From Longispora albida DSM 44784 (lineage in GTDB: Bacteria > Actinomycetota > Actinomycetes > Mycobacteriales > Micromonosporaceae): DNA of 64,000 nucleotides. Made by a program: the position numbers and the translations under genes. The notes below the pieces were generated by a model. That model made no database searches. It saw only the letters and a program-made list of their open reading frames with translations, and had not been told where the DNA came from. Within the stretch, counting starts at the first letter, position 1, and the number at the start of each line of letters is the position of its first letter. Where the stretch lies: positions 124,189 to 188,188 of the forward strand of contig NZ_KB903834.1 of NCBI RefSeq assembly GCF_000379825.1, written 5' to 3'. This document shows positions 10,101 through 18,121 of the stretch, one piece after another.

Positions 10101-10136
10101 GACGGTGTGCGCGGACTCCTCGACCGGGTTGGTCAC
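7110..10136 (-). CDS. adnB: AdnB-type helicase-nuclease subunit
   Basis: A 1008-residue UvrD-like helicase with a C-terminal RecB-type nuclease, one half of the AdnAB double-strand-break resecting machine that replaces RecBCD/AddAB in many actinobacteria. Motifs read are Walker A GAGSGKTET, Walker B VVLLDEYQDTSHGQ, motif III VGDPAQAIYGWRGAS, motif V TVHSAKGLEWD, and nuclease residues GTAFHTWLERR then YEVVDWKTG. GTG 10136 follows GAGGGGG. The gene is 31 bases downstream of adnA, in the same order as Rv3202c-Rv3201c. Confidence 0.92.
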   Translation of the reverse strand: MTNPVEESAHTVPAQRQPRTRFTPEALAALLRLPAPTPQQSAIIGAGPQPLLIVAGAGSGKTETMAARVLWLIANEHVRPEEILGLTFTRKAAGELGARIRRRLGQLAARLGGADDLLAGEPMIATYDAYAGRIHAEHGLRGGYEPSTRLITEAERWRYADAVVRAHDGDMSEVDYTPGKVTDAVLQLAGDLAAQLRTPADLEAFQASLPALRGRAAEQVQRARRQLVPLVAEYQRRITDAEVMAFGDQLYRAALLARDHAEVRAAERARYKVVLLDEYQDTSHGQFVLLHSLFGDGHPVTAVGDPAQAIYGWRGASAGTLARFERAFNAERKELSISWRNQPGILTAANEISAPLTSAATLSPGREDNGVSPVHCALHLTQEDEAAWIADRIDRALRSDWTGERKLTAAVLVRKRAQMPLIEAALKAKGLPVEVIGLGGLLDTPEVMDVLSTLRVLADPAAGGALLRLLTGPRWRIGPRDIVALYRHARDQAEPSLVVALDDLGDAEFSAEGRLRLERFGAELRLLRHRLDRALPDLVADIIRTIGLDIEVVLRETPDGQAHLAELADVAARFAADSTAPNVRGFLSYLDAAAREERGLEPGAVEVADDAVQIVTVHSAKGLEWDIVAVAGLNHGQFPDPAGRADSWLHGVGVLPFPLRGDAEELPAFQGKIKDFDAAWRAHGETEERRLAYVAVTRARDLLFCSGYRWSASRTRPYEISEFLKEISLHATVDTWAADPGGDNPLRQSRASAIWPQDPLPLDRRRALSAGAGLVRSFLGTRKELPAELQMLLAERNRRMTDPGSVALPARLTVSQLVKLAHSPAELARSLRRPMPERPAPQARRGTAFHTWLERRNGGADSLFDMDDLPGAADADEAPDAHFEELRAAFESSEWANREAYAVEVPFSTMVGGVLLRGRMDAVYSTEDGYEVVDWKTGRVPSGPAAQAAAVQLAAYRLAWAELTGTALGQVSAAFHYVRDNITVRPVDLLDAAGLAALITDVHAEPGE

Positions 10137-10167
10137 GCGTCCCCCTCTGTCCCACGTTCGATAAAGA

Positions 10168-13143
10168 TCACGAGATCACCTGGGGGGCGTGCAGGGGGCA
10201 GGCTGAGCGGACGGGGCACGAGCGGCAGTGGTCGCCGGCGATGGCCATCACTGTCGCGCCGCGCACCGTCTCTCCCGCCTGCTCGACGAGTTTGCGGCCC
10301 CATGCCGGGTCCTCGGCGTCCGCGAGCGGGCGCTGGCGCTTCTCCGGGTCCTTGAGCCGCAGCCGGACCAGCGCGGCGCCGCCCGAGGGACCCGCCGGGC
10401 CGAACGCTCCGGCTTCGATGGCCGCCTGGTACGTGGCGAGCTGCTTGCTGGCCTCGGCGTCCTCGGCGGCCCTGCCGGTCTTGAAGTCGTACACGACGAG
10501 GCGGCCCTGGTCGTCGGCCTCCAGCCGGTCCACCCGGCCGGCCAGCTCGACCCCGTCACCGAAGTCGACCGTGAAAGCCGTCTCCACACCCCTGATCCGG
10601 GCCTGCCTGCCCTCGCCCCAGGCCAGCAGCCGGTCGATCATCGACTCGACGTCGGACCACTGGCGCTGCGAGTACCACTTCGCGCCCGTGTCGATCTGCG
10701 CGTACCTGCGGCGCACCTCGTCGAAGATCTCCGCCCGCGAGATGCCCGGCTGCGCGGACAGCTCGGCGGCGAAGTGCACGAGGGTACCGATCGACCCGGC
10801 CGGGCTCGGCACGTCCCCGCCGTGCCGGCCGAGCAGCCAGCGCAGCCCGCAGGTGAGCACGGTGTCCACAGTGGAAGGTGAGACGCGGGCCCGCTCGCCG
10901 GGCAGCGCGAGCGGCCGGTCGTCGGAGAGCGCTGGCAGGCCCCACCACTCGTCGGGATGCGCGCCCGGTACGCCGTGGTCGGCCAGCGCGGCGAGCTGAC
11001 GGGCGGCCTCCGGGTCGGGCAGGCGGCCACGCAGTTCGGCGACCACACCGGCCAGGGTCAGCGAGCGGGGCAGCCGGGCATGGCTGACCACTGTCGTCTC
11101 CGGCAGCTCCGAGCGCACCTGCAACTCGTCCAGGAACCGGCTGGGCTGCTCTTCCCGGTCAGCCACCGCCGTCACGATCAGTTTCTTCGCCGCCCGCGTC
11201 ACGGCGACGTGGAACAGGCGGCGCTCCTCGTCGAGCAGAGCGGTGATCGAAGTCCCCGCCCGGCCAGCCGCGATGTCGACCAGGTGTTCCGAGCCGAGCA
11301 GCGAGCCACGCGGCTTCAGGTTCGGCCAGATCCCTTCCTGTACGCCGGCGACAGCCACCACGTCCCACTCCAGCCCCTTCGCCGAGTGGGCGGTGAGAAT
11401 CCGGACTGCCTCGCCACGGTCGGCGGACGGCGCGGCGGAGTCGGCGGGGAGTTCCTGGCCGAGAATGTGGTCGAGGAACAGGCTCGCGCCAGCCCCCGGC
11501 AGCCGGTCGGTGAACCGGCCAGCCGTCTCGAACAAGGCCACGACGGCGTCGAGATCCCGGTCGGCGGCGGCACCGTCGTCGCCACCGCCGAGCGCGGCGG
11601 CCTCCCAGCGCCCGGCCAGCCCGCTCTCCTGCCAGACGGCCCAGAGAATGTCCTCAATAGAGCCTGCGGTATCGCGGGCGACCCGGAGGAGACTGCTGAT
11701 CCGATGGACGGGCCCGGCCCAATCTGCGGCTTCCTGTTCGGGTGGAGGCTCGGCGATCAGGGCCGGAAGCGGGCCAGCCTGGGCGAGACGGCGCTCGGCG
11801 AGCGGGTCAGCCCCGCCGAACGGTGAACGGACCAGCATCAGAGCCGTCTCGTCGTCCAGCCTGCCCGGCTCGACGGCGCACGCGATCAGGGTCAGGAGCG
11901 CCCGTACGGCGGGCTGGGCCGGGAGCGGCAGGTCGTCAGCGGCGACCTCGACCGGCACGCCGGCCATCGACAGCGCCCGGCGGAGCGGGCCGAGGGTGGC
12001 CGCCGTCGACCGGACCACCACGGCCATCCGCGACCAGGGGATGCCGGTGAGGAGGTGGGCGGCTCGCAGCCGGTACGCGATGAAATTGGCTTCCTCGCTG
12101 ACCGAGTGCAGCAAGGCGACCTCGAAGTCGCCGCCCAGCGGACCTGGGGCTGGGCGGCGGGCGACCGCGCCGCGCAGGCGGATGCGAGAAGTGGCGGCGA
12201 ACAGCTTCCCGCCCTGCCGCCACGATTGTCCAAGATGGACAGTCTCGGGCGCGAACGTGCGCAGGCCCTCGGGATCGGCACCACGGAAGGTGAAGGTGGC
12301 GGAGGCAGGATCGGCGAAACCGATCGCGGTGGCCGTGACGAGCCGGAGCAGTTCGAGCTGGGCCGGGTCGGTGTCCTGAACCTCGTCGGCGTAGACGTGC
12401 TGGAGCCTGGCCCGCTCGTCAGCCAGCAGCTCCGGATCAGCGTTCAGCTCGCCGATGGCGGCCCGGATCAGCTCGGCCGGGTCATAGCCGCTCGGATCAC
12501 GAAGCAGGCGAACATCAATGTACTCATCGAGGAAACGCGCCGCGGCCACCCAGTCGGCCCGCCCGTGCTGACGGCCCCACGCGGCCAGCTGTCCAGGCGC
12601 TATGCCCCGCTCGACGGCGCGCAGCAGCAGGTCACGCAACTCCGTCGCGAAGCCGCGCGTGAGCAGCGCCGGCCGCAGGTCGGCAGGCCAGTCCTCCCGC
12701 CCGTCCTCCAGCGCGCCCCGGATCAGCTCCCTGATGATCAGGTCCTGCTCGGGACCCGTGATCAACTTCGGCGCCGGGTCACCCCGCCGGGACGCGGCCA
12801 GCCGGAGCAGCGAGAAGGCGTACCCGTGCGGCGTCCGCACCAGCGGCTCGGCGACCGTGCCCACCGAGGCGACCCTGGCCGAGATCCGGTCCTTGAGCGC
12901 CGCGGCGGAACGCCGGCTGAACGCCCACACCAGCACCCGGCCGGGATCCGCACCCTCAGCCACCCGCTGCGCGACGCACTCGACGAGGGTGCTGGTCTTA
13001 CCAGTGCCAGGGCCACCCAGGACGAGCAGCGGGCCTGAATGCGCGATCACGGTGCGCTGGGCCGGGTCGGCAGCCAGCGCGGCGGGCACCCGCCCCAGCG
13101 CACGCCGCCGCACCAGCCGATAAGTCACCAGCCCATCCTGCAC
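10168..13143 (-). CDS. adnA: AdnA-type helicase-nuclease subunit
   Basis: A 991-residue partner of AdnB. Walker A is GGPGTGKTST, Walker B is YADEVQDTDPAQ, and motif V is TAHSAKGLEWD. The nuclease motif is LVVYDFKTG, and cysteines in LTCGLRWLL and CRSCPVRSACP form the usual one-plus-three iron-sulfur pattern of AddB-like nucleases. The helicase motif III region is weak (FADPASATFTFRGAD), which suits the non-leading motor of the pair. The start could be GTG 13143 or GTG 13128; AGGATGG lies seven bases before the latter. A family 2 repeat fills the region upstream. Confidence 0.9.
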   Translation of the reverse strand: MQDGLVTYRLVRRRALGRVPAALAADPAQRTVIAHSGPLLVLGGPGTGKTSTLVECVAQRVAEGADPGRVLVWAFSRRSAAALKDRISARVASVGTVAEPLVRTPHGYAFSLLRLAASRRGDPAPKLITGPEQDLIIRELIRGALEDGREDWPADLRPALLTRGFATELRDLLLRAVERGIAPGQLAAWGRQHGRADWVAAARFLDEYIDVRLLRDPSGYDPAELIRAAIGELNADPELLADERARLQHVYADEVQDTDPAQLELLRLVTATAIGFADPASATFTFRGADPEGLRTFAPETVHLGQSWRQGGKLFAATSRIRLRGAVARRPAPGPLGGDFEVALLHSVSEEANFIAYRLRAAHLLTGIPWSRMAVVVRSTAATLGPLRRALSMAGVPVEVAADDLPLPAQPAVRALLTLIACAVEPGRLDDETALMLVRSPFGGADPLAERRLAQAGPLPALIAEPPPEQEAADWAGPVHRISSLLRVARDTAGSIEDILWAVWQESGLAGRWEAAALGGGDDGAAADRDLDAVVALFETAGRFTDRLPGAGASLFLDHILGQELPADSAAPSADRGEAVRILTAHSAKGLEWDVVAVAGVQEGIWPNLKPRGSLLGSEHLVDIAAGRAGTSITALLDEERRLFHVAVTRAAKKLIVTAVADREEQPSRFLDELQVRSELPETTVVSHARLPRSLTLAGVVAELRGRLPDPEAARQLAALADHGVPGAHPDEWWGLPALSDDRPLALPGERARVSPSTVDTVLTCGLRWLLGRHGGDVPSPAGSIGTLVHFAAELSAQPGISRAEIFDEVRRRYAQIDTGAKWYSQRQWSDVESMIDRLLAWGEGRQARIRGVETAFTVDFGDGVELAGRVDRLEADDQGRLVVYDFKTGRAAEDAEASKQLATYQAAIEAGAFGPAGPSGGAALVRLRLKDPEKRQRPLADAEDPAWGRKLVEQAGETVRGATVMAIAGDHCRSCPVRSACPLHAPQVIS

Positions 13144-13157
13144 TGTGTCTTCGGGGT

Positions 13158-13443
13158 TGGTTGAGCTGCCCCTTGAGCAGGTTCCCTTCGCGCTCCGGCC
13201 CCTGGGGACCGGAGGACGAGTGCCGGCGCTTCACGGTTACCCCGGTAGCGGTCGCGGCAACACTGGGGCTCGGTCCCAGGCCGGCCACCACGGGTGGTAA
13301 CCGTGAAGCGCCGGCAGACGTCGTGCGGGTAACGGCGGCTGGGCACGGGGTTGGCGGGCGGCCCGCGGTTCGCTTCGCGCGGAGGCCCCTCGGGGCCGGA
13401 GCGCGAAGGGAACCTGCCTGAGCGGGCCGCCCGCCAACCCCCA
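13158..13443. repeat. Family 2 structured repeat, copy A (double-arm form)
   Basis: No gene is visible here. Positions 13221-13240 (TGCCGGCGCTTCACGGTTAC) and 13297-13316 are perfect inverted repeats. A long hairpin covers 13347-13442: its outer stem is GGGGTTGGCGGGCGGCCCGC with an exact complement, and nested inside is GGTTCGCTTCGCGC paired with GCGCGAAGGGAACC around a GGCCCC-TCG-GGGCC core. The left part (13170-13200) repeats the core inverted (AGGTTCCCTTCGCGCTCC). A second copy with shared head and core lies at 54300-54456. Confidence 0.85.
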
Positions 13444-13454
13444 GCAAGCTCAGC

Positions 13455-13670
13455 TCACCTGTTGCGGGGATGCTGCTTGGCCATGCGCTCGTTGCCCCGG
13501 CGGTAGTTGCCCGTCCAGCGGGCCATGACCAGCTGGGGGTCGTCGCCGACCTCCTCCAGGAACTCGGCCGCCCGGCCGCCCCTGAGCACCGTGGCTGACC
13601 GGCCGTGATGCGTGATCACCACGGAGCCGTCGGCTCGCTCGGTGTAGTCGAAACCCTGAGGCGCTCCCAT
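13455..13670 (-). CDS. Small conserved actinobacterial protein (71 aa), function unknown
   Basis: A 71-residue protein reading MGAPQGFDYTERADGSVVI at the start and ending GNERMAKQHPRNR. It has the composition of a real small protein, with alternating polar and hydrophobic residues and an acidic middle (FLEEVGDDPQLVMARW). The ATG at 13670 is the sensible start; the frame stays open for 1.5 kb upstream only as the antisense shadow of the gamma-glutamyltransferase gene. It diverges from that gene. No domain is recognised. Confidence 0.65.
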   Translation of the reverse strand: MGAPQGFDYTERADGSVVITHHGRSATVLRGGRAAEFLEEVGDDPQLVMARWTGNYRRGNERMAKQHPRNR

Positions 13671-13811
13671 GAGCCCCGACGCTATCGGCCCGGGCAAACA
13701 GATTTCGGCGTGCGCTGTGGTGCGCGTCAGGGAGCTGTGGTGCGTTTGGGGCGGAGGGAAAGGCCGGTCGGGAAGGAGGCAAAAGGCAGACAAACCGTCT
13801 ACGCTCGCGCT

Positions 13812-15233
13812 GTGCAGCAGACCACACCAGCCTCCACCCGAGCCCATCTGCCCACGCCAGCCGGAATCGCCGCCGGGCATCCAGCGACCACCCAGGCGGG
13901 GGCACAGATCCTCGCGGCGGGCGGCAGTGCTGCGGACGCGGCCGTCGCAGCGGTCCTCGCGAGCTGCGTCGCGGAGACGATCCTCACCGGGCTGGGCGGC
14001 GGAGGCTTCGCCACCTACTACGACGCGGCGACGGGTGAGGTCACCTGCCTCGACTTCTTCTGCTCCGTACCGGGGCTGGGCGCCGACCGTGAGCCGGAGC
14101 CGATGACCCCGATCAGCGTCGAGTTCGGCGGGGTGCCGATCCCCTACTCGGCCGGCGGGCCCAGCGTCGGCGTCCCCGGCGTACCGGCCGGCTGTGGCGA
14201 GCTGCACCGCCGCTGGGGCCGGCTGGACTGGGCCGACGTGGTGAAGCCGGCGATCGAGCTGGCCAAGGCCGGCGTACCGCTGCCGGAAGCCCAGGCCGTC
14301 TCCCTGATCTCGATCGCGCCGGCCCTGCTGCCGGGCGAGGGCGCAGCGATCTACGCGCCGGGCGGCAGGCTGCTGGCCGGCGGCGAGGTGCTCTTCCACC
14401 CCGGGCTGGCGGCGACCCTGAGTCTCCTGGCCCAGGAGGGCCCGGCGCTGTTCTACACGGGCTCGGCGGCCAAGCTCGCCGCCGACTGCGTGGCGGCCGG
14501 TGGCGGGGTGCTGACGGAGGCGGACCTGGCCGGGTACACGGTGAATGCTGTTCCGGTCTTCTCCACGTCCTTCGCTGGGCACACCGTGCACGCGCGGGCC
14601 GATCTCAACCGGACGATCGAGACCCTGGCCCGGGTCGAGCACACCGACCCGGTGAGCGTCGCGCGGGCGTTGGAGGACCCGCTGCCGCAGAAGGTCGGCG
14701 ACACGACGAATGTGTCCGTTGTGGACGGTGACGGCAACGCGTGTGTCGTGACGACCACGATGGGCATCGGCTCTGGCGTGTGGCTGCCAGGGATGGGCGT
14801 CCACCTGAACTCGATGCTCGGCGAGGGCGAGCTGCTCACCCCGGGCCTCGGGCCGGGCGGGCGGATGTCGAGCATGATGTGCCCGCTGGTCGTCACCGGC
14901 GAGCTGCCGGGCGGCGGACGCGGCCTGGTCCTGGCGGCCGGGTCGGCCGGAGCCTCCCGGATCCGCACGGCGCTGCTGCACACCCTGATCGGCGTGCTCG
15001 ACCGGGGACTCAGCACAGTGGACGCGATTGCCCGGCCCCGCTTCCACCCTGCGGGCGGGGTGCTCCAGGCGGAGCCGGGGCTGCCCGACGAGGATCTGCT
15101 GGCACTGGCCGCCGCCGGATACCAGATGCGGGTCTGGGGCGCGCTCGACCACTACTTCGGCGGGGCCAGCGCGGTCGGCCTGGCCGGTGCCGCTGGCGAC
15201 CCGCGACGGGGCGGCACCGGCATCCTGCTCTGA
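13812..15233 (+). CDS. ggt: Gamma-glutamyltransferase/gamma-glutamyl hydrolase
   Basis: A 473-residue Ntn-hydrolase of the gamma-glutamyltranspeptidase family. It matures by self-cleavage before the catalytic threonine, here in GDTTNVSVVD at about residue 298, which leaves a small subunit of about 176 residues. Other family marks are GGSAADAAVA, the oxyanion region GGRMSSMMCP and GSAGASRI. No signal peptide is evident from GTG 13812, so it may act in the cytosol, on mycothiol or glutathione-like conjugates or on gamma-glutamyl peptides. The protein is shorter than the enterobacterial enzyme (about 580 residues). The family's usual TTH is TTN here. Confidence 0.88.
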   Translation: MQQTTPASTRAHLPTPAGIAAGHPATTQAGAQILAAGGSAADAAVAAVLASCVAETILTGLGGGGFATYYDAATGEVTCLDFFCSVPGLGADREPEPMTPISVEFGGVPIPYSAGGPSVGVPGVPAGCGELHRRWGRLDWADVVKPAIELAKAGVPLPEAQAVSLISIAPALLPGEGAAIYAPGGRLLAGGEVLFHPGLAATLSLLAQEGPALFYTGSAAKLAADCVAAGGGVLTEADLAGYTVNAVPVFSTSFAGHTVHARADLNRTIETLARVEHTDPVSVARALEDPLPQKVGDTTNVSVVDGDGNACVVTTTMGIGSGVWLPGMGVHLNSMLGEGELLTPGLGPGGRMSSMMCPLVVTGELPGGGRGLVLAAGSAGASRIRTALLHTLIGVLDRGLSTVDAIARPRFHPAGGVLQAEPGLPDEDLLALAAAGYQMRVWGALDHYFGGASAVGLAGAAGDPRRGGTGILL

Positions 15234-15240
15234 GCTCGCC

Positions 15241-15295
15241 TTGGCTGCTCTGGGCCAGTCTTGGCTGCTCTGGGCCGGTCAGGGCTGCTCTGGTT
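15241..15295. repeat. Tandem 20-bp repeat after ggt
   Basis: The unit TTGGCTGCTCTGGGCCRGTC occurs twice in full (15241-15260, 15261-15280) and once partly (15281-15295). It separates the ggt stop from the convergent membrane-protein gene, and the last unit overlaps the 3' end of that gene. Confidence 0.8.
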
Positions 15296-16244
15296 CCGGG
15301 GTGTGGCCGATCGCGGTCGCGGGGGCCGGCACCTCGGCGCGGTGACGGCTGCGGGCTGCCGCCAGCGCGTACGAGAGCGGCAGGATCATGGCCAGCAGTA
15401 CCAGGTGCGGGAAGAACTCCGTGGCGTCGGTGATCTCGAAGCTGGAGTTCGTGCCGGGGCGAAGCGGCGCGTCGGTCATGAGCAGCGTCTCCGGCACGAG
15501 CCGGTACAGGGACGCGGCCGGGACGTAGTCCCTGCCGAAGTGGAGCCAGACGTAGGCGATGACAGCCACGTGCAGGCTCGCCAGCATGCCCGCCACGGCG
15601 GTGACGTACCCCAGCCACCGGCTGCGCCGGGCGAGCCAGAAGCCGGCCAGCGTGACGACGCCGAAGACCGACAGCCACAGCCAGCCCACGAGGAGCATCG
15701 TCCTCGGGCCGGCCCCGAGCACCTCGAAGAAGCTGTCGCTGTCCACGAGGGACAGCGGGCCGAGCACACCCAGGGCCGTCGCCGCGAGCACCCACAGCAC
15801 GCTCAGGATCGATGGCACGGCGTTCGCTGGCGCCCGCCTGCCGAGCAGGCTGCCCAGCATCCACAGCCCGCTGCCCACCGACAGCAGGCCGGCAGCCAGC
15901 CCGAGACCTGGGCTTCCGCCGCCCAGGATGCCCTGCGAGATGCCCCCGGCGAGGAGCACGAGGACGCAGCCGGACACCGGGAGGACTGTCGCCAGCCCGG
16001 CCAGGCCGAGCTGCCTGACCGAGGCCAGCCCCAGGCCGACGATGGCCGGGCGCTCCCCCGGCAGCTTGTCCCGCACGGGCCGCTGCCAGGCCAGGCTCAG
16101 GGCGAACGCGAGCTGCCGCCAGGCCGAGCCCTCCAGCGCGGCGATCTCGCCTACCCATTCACGGGCCAGCTCTTCCCTGTACTGGACGGGCCAGCGCGCC
16201 GCGGCCGTGCGCAGCAGCCAGCCGGTCAGCCGGCGGCTCACCAT
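15279..16244 (-). CDS. Polytopic membrane protein linked to a PadR regulator
   Basis: A 321-residue protein with an N-terminal amphipathic stretch of about 60 residues (LTGWLLRTAAARWPVQYREEL then AREWVGEIAALEGSAWRQLA), then seven or so hydrophobic segments, and a short hydrophilic tail. No transport or enzyme motif is recognised. The gene overlaps the PadR gene upstream by seven bases, so the regulator and the membrane protein are co-translated. PadR pairs of this kind usually respond to membrane-active compounds, but that is family knowledge and not shown here. Confidence 0.75.
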   Translation of the reverse strand: MVSRRLTGWLLRTAAARWPVQYREELAREWVGEIAALEGSAWRQLAFALSLAWQRPVRDKLPGERPAIVGLGLASVRQLGLAGLATVLPVSGCVLVLLAGGISQGILGGGSPGLGLAAGLLSVGSGLWMLGSLLGRRAPANAVPSILSVLWVLAATALGVLGPLSLVDSDSFFEVLGAGPRTMLLVGWLWLSVFGVVTLAGFWLARRSRWLGYVTAVAGMLASLHVAVIAYVWLHFGRDYVPAASLYRLVPETLLMTDAPLRPGTNSSFEITDATEFFPHLVLLAMILPLSYALAAARSRHRAEVPAPATAIGHTPEPEQP

Positions 16245-16558
16245 GCCAGGCTCGCCTCGGTGGCGGGGCTGCGCTTGCCCCGGAGCGAGCGGACCGCCTC
16301 GGCCGAGCGGGCCGCGCCCTCCGGCGTGAGCCGGTAGTACTTGCGCGGCGGCCGGCCGGCCTCTGCCGGATCGACCTGCTCCCAGTGCGGCTCGACCCAG
16401 CCGGCCTCGGTGAGCCTGATCAGGATCGGATACAGGCTGCCGCTGGCCAGGCCGGTCTCGCGCATCAGATCGAGGCCGTAGCGCTCGGCCGTCACGTCGG
16501 CGAAGAAGGCAGCGAGGACCTTCGTCACCGGCACCGTCAATCGAGGTCCCTGAGTCAC
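16238..16558 (-). CDS. PadR-family transcriptional regulator
   Basis: A 106-residue winged-helix regulator. The PadR signature is clear: TKVLAAFFADV, RYGLDLMRETGLASGSLYPI and PPRKYYRLTPEG. It lacks a long C-terminal dimerisation helix, like the short PadR-s2 type. It is the first gene of a two-gene operon with a membrane protein. Two identical CTACATAG sites, 23 bp apart, lie just upstream at 16569-16599 and are the probable autoregulatory operator. Confidence 0.9.
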   Translation of the reverse strand: MTQGPRLTVPVTKVLAAFFADVTAERYGLDLMRETGLASGSLYPILIRLTEAGWVEPHWEQVDPAEAGRPPRKYYRLTPEGAARSAEAVRSLRGKRSPATEASLAW

Positions 16559-16568
16559 CCCAGAAACT

Positions 16569-16599
16569 CTACATAGGGGTATCGCGTCTGTCTACATAG
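16569..16599. promoter_or_regulatory. Probable PadR operator: two CTACATAG sites
   Basis: CTACATAG occurs at 16569-16576 and again at 16592-16599, about two helical turns apart on the same face, immediately ahead of the padR start. The T/A-rich 8-mers stand out in GC-rich DNA. PadR proteins often bind paired ATGTA-type half-sites. Confidence 0.6.
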
Positions 16600-16637
16600 G
16601 TGCCGAGCTGGATATTCAGCGGGGAGGCCCGGGCGGA

Positions 16638-16925
16638 TCAGGACTCGGGGTACCAGGCGTAGCGGGTCATGTTCACCTTGTCGGTGCGGAACAGCACGCC
16701 CTCGGCCATCAGCCGCTGCATGGCCTTCTGCTCGTGGCCGGGGACCAGCCTGCCGTTCGCCGCGACGACCCGGTGCCACGCGACGGCCGCGCCGTGCTGG
16801 GCCATGACCTGGCCGACCAGCCGGGCCGAGCCGATGCCCAGGTAGTCGGCGATCGCGCCGTAGGACATCACCCGGCCCTCGGGGATCCGCTCGACCAGGG
16901 ACAGCACAGCCTCGACGACATCCAT
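16638..16925 (-). CDS. Alkyltransferase-like (ATL) DNA repair protein
   Basis: A 95-residue protein homologous to the DNA-binding domain of O6-methylguanine-DNA methyltransferase. The catalytic PCHR motif is replaced by AWHR (VAWHRVVAANG), so it cannot accept an alkyl group. Tryptophan at the cysteine position is the mark of ATL proteins, which bind O6-alkylguanine and pass it to nucleotide excision repair. The helix-turn-helix stretch MSYGAIADYLG is intact. It diverges from proB with only 18 bases between the start codons, so each promoter must lie within the other gene or overlap. Confidence 0.88.
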   Translation of the reverse strand: MDVVEAVLSLVERIPEGRVMSYGAIADYLGIGSARLVGQVMAQHGAAVAWHRVVAANGRLVPGHEQKAMQRLMAEGVLFRTDKVNMTRYAWYPES

Positions 16926-16943
16926 GCCGACCAGCGTAGAAGA

Positions 16944-18050
16944 ATGGGCACCGTGCGTGAAACCGTGACCGCCGCCCGCCGGATCGTCGTCAAGATCGGA
17001 TCCTCCTCGCTGACCACCGCCGCCGGGGGCCTCGACCCTGCCAGGGTCGACGCGCTCGCCGACACCCTCGCGGCCCGCCATGCCGCCGGGGCGGAGATCG
17101 TGCTCGTCTCCTCCGGCGCCATCGCCGCGGGCCTGGCCCCGCTCGGCTTCCCACGCCGGCCACGTGACCTGGCCAGCCAGCAGGCCGCGGCGAGCGTCGG
17201 GCAGGGCCTGCTGATCAACCGGTACACGCAGTCGTTCGCCCGGTACGGGCTGCGCGTCGGCCAGGTGCTGCTCACCGTCGACGACCTGATCCGCCGCGTG
17301 CACTACCGCAACGCGCACCAGACGCTGACCACGCTCCTGTCGCTCGGTGCGCTGCCCATCGTCAACGAGAACGACACCGTCGCCACGGACGAGATCCGGT
17401 TCGGGGACAACGACCGGCTCGCGGCTCTCGTCGCGGCTCTCGTGCACGCCGACCTGCTCGTCCTGCTGTCCGATGTGGACGCTCTGTACTCCGGCCCGCC
17501 CGGCAGGCCCGGCGTCACCCGCATCGACGAGGTGCGCTCGTTCGACGACCTCGGCGGGATCGAGATCGGGAAGGCCGGGGCGGCCGGCGTCGGTACCGGC
17601 GGCATGATCACCAAGATCGAAGCTGCCCGGATCGCCACCCACTCCGGCATCCCCGTCGTGCTGACCGGGGCGCCCCACGCGGCGGCGGCGCTGGCAGGGC
17701 AGCCCGTCGGTACGCTATTCCACCGCCAGCGCCGCCGCCCGGCATCCCGGCTCTTCTGGCTGGCCCACGCGACCACCCCGCGCGGCCAGCTCCACCTCGA
17801 CGAGGGGGCGGTGGCGGCTGTCGTGCAGCGGCGCGCGTCGCTGCTGCCGGCCGGGGTGACCGCCGTGAACGGCACCTTCGCGGCTGGCGACCCGGTGGAC
17901 CTGCTTGACCCGGCAGGCAACGCCGTCGCCCGGGGCCTGGTCAACTACGACGCGGCCGAGCTGCCGGCCCTGCTCGGCCGGTCGACCCGCGAGCTCGGAC
18001 CCGGCTACGACCGCGAGCTGATCCACCGGGACGACATCGCGCTGCTGTAG
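16944..18050 (+). CDS. proB: Glutamate 5-kinase
   Basis: A 368-residue enzyme that phosphorylates glutamate in the first step of proline synthesis. The amino acid kinase domain (VVKIGSSSLT, VSSGAIAAG, IVNENDTVA, FGDNDRLAALVA) is followed by a C-terminal PUA domain from about residue 275 (RGQLHLDEGAVAAV). The full length matches two-domain enzymes. ATG 16944 or the GTG three codons later could start it. proA follows 71 bases downstream; proline feedback inhibition at the kinase is usual in the family. Confidence 0.95.
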   Translation: MGTVRETVTAARRIVVKIGSSSLTTAAGGLDPARVDALADTLAARHAAGAEIVLVSSGAIAAGLAPLGFPRRPRDLASQQAAASVGQGLLINRYTQSFARYGLRVGQVLLTVDDLIRRVHYRNAHQTLTTLLSLGALPIVNENDTVATDEIRFGDNDRLAALVAALVHADLLVLLSDVDALYSGPPGRPGVTRIDEVRSFDDLGGIEIGKAGAAGVGTGGMITKIEAARIATHSGIPVVLTGAPHAAAALAGQPVGTLFHRQRRRPASRLFWLAHATTPRGQLHLDEGAVAAVVQRRASLLPAGVTAVNGTFAAGDPVDLLDPAGNAVARGLVNYDAAELPALLGRSTRELGPGYDRELIHRDDIALL

Positions 18051-18121
18051 CTCCCAGCGCCGGTCAGCCCGGGACCTTGCCGCAGGTGAGTGATCGTTTT
18101 GGCCGGGACTAGGCTTCTGTC

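Noticed and set aside
13455-15152. A 565-codon open frame on the minus strand
   Set aside because: It is the antisense shadow of the gamma-glutamyltransferase gene; its composition is Arg/Gly/His-rich with no domain. Only its last 71 codons form a plausible gene.
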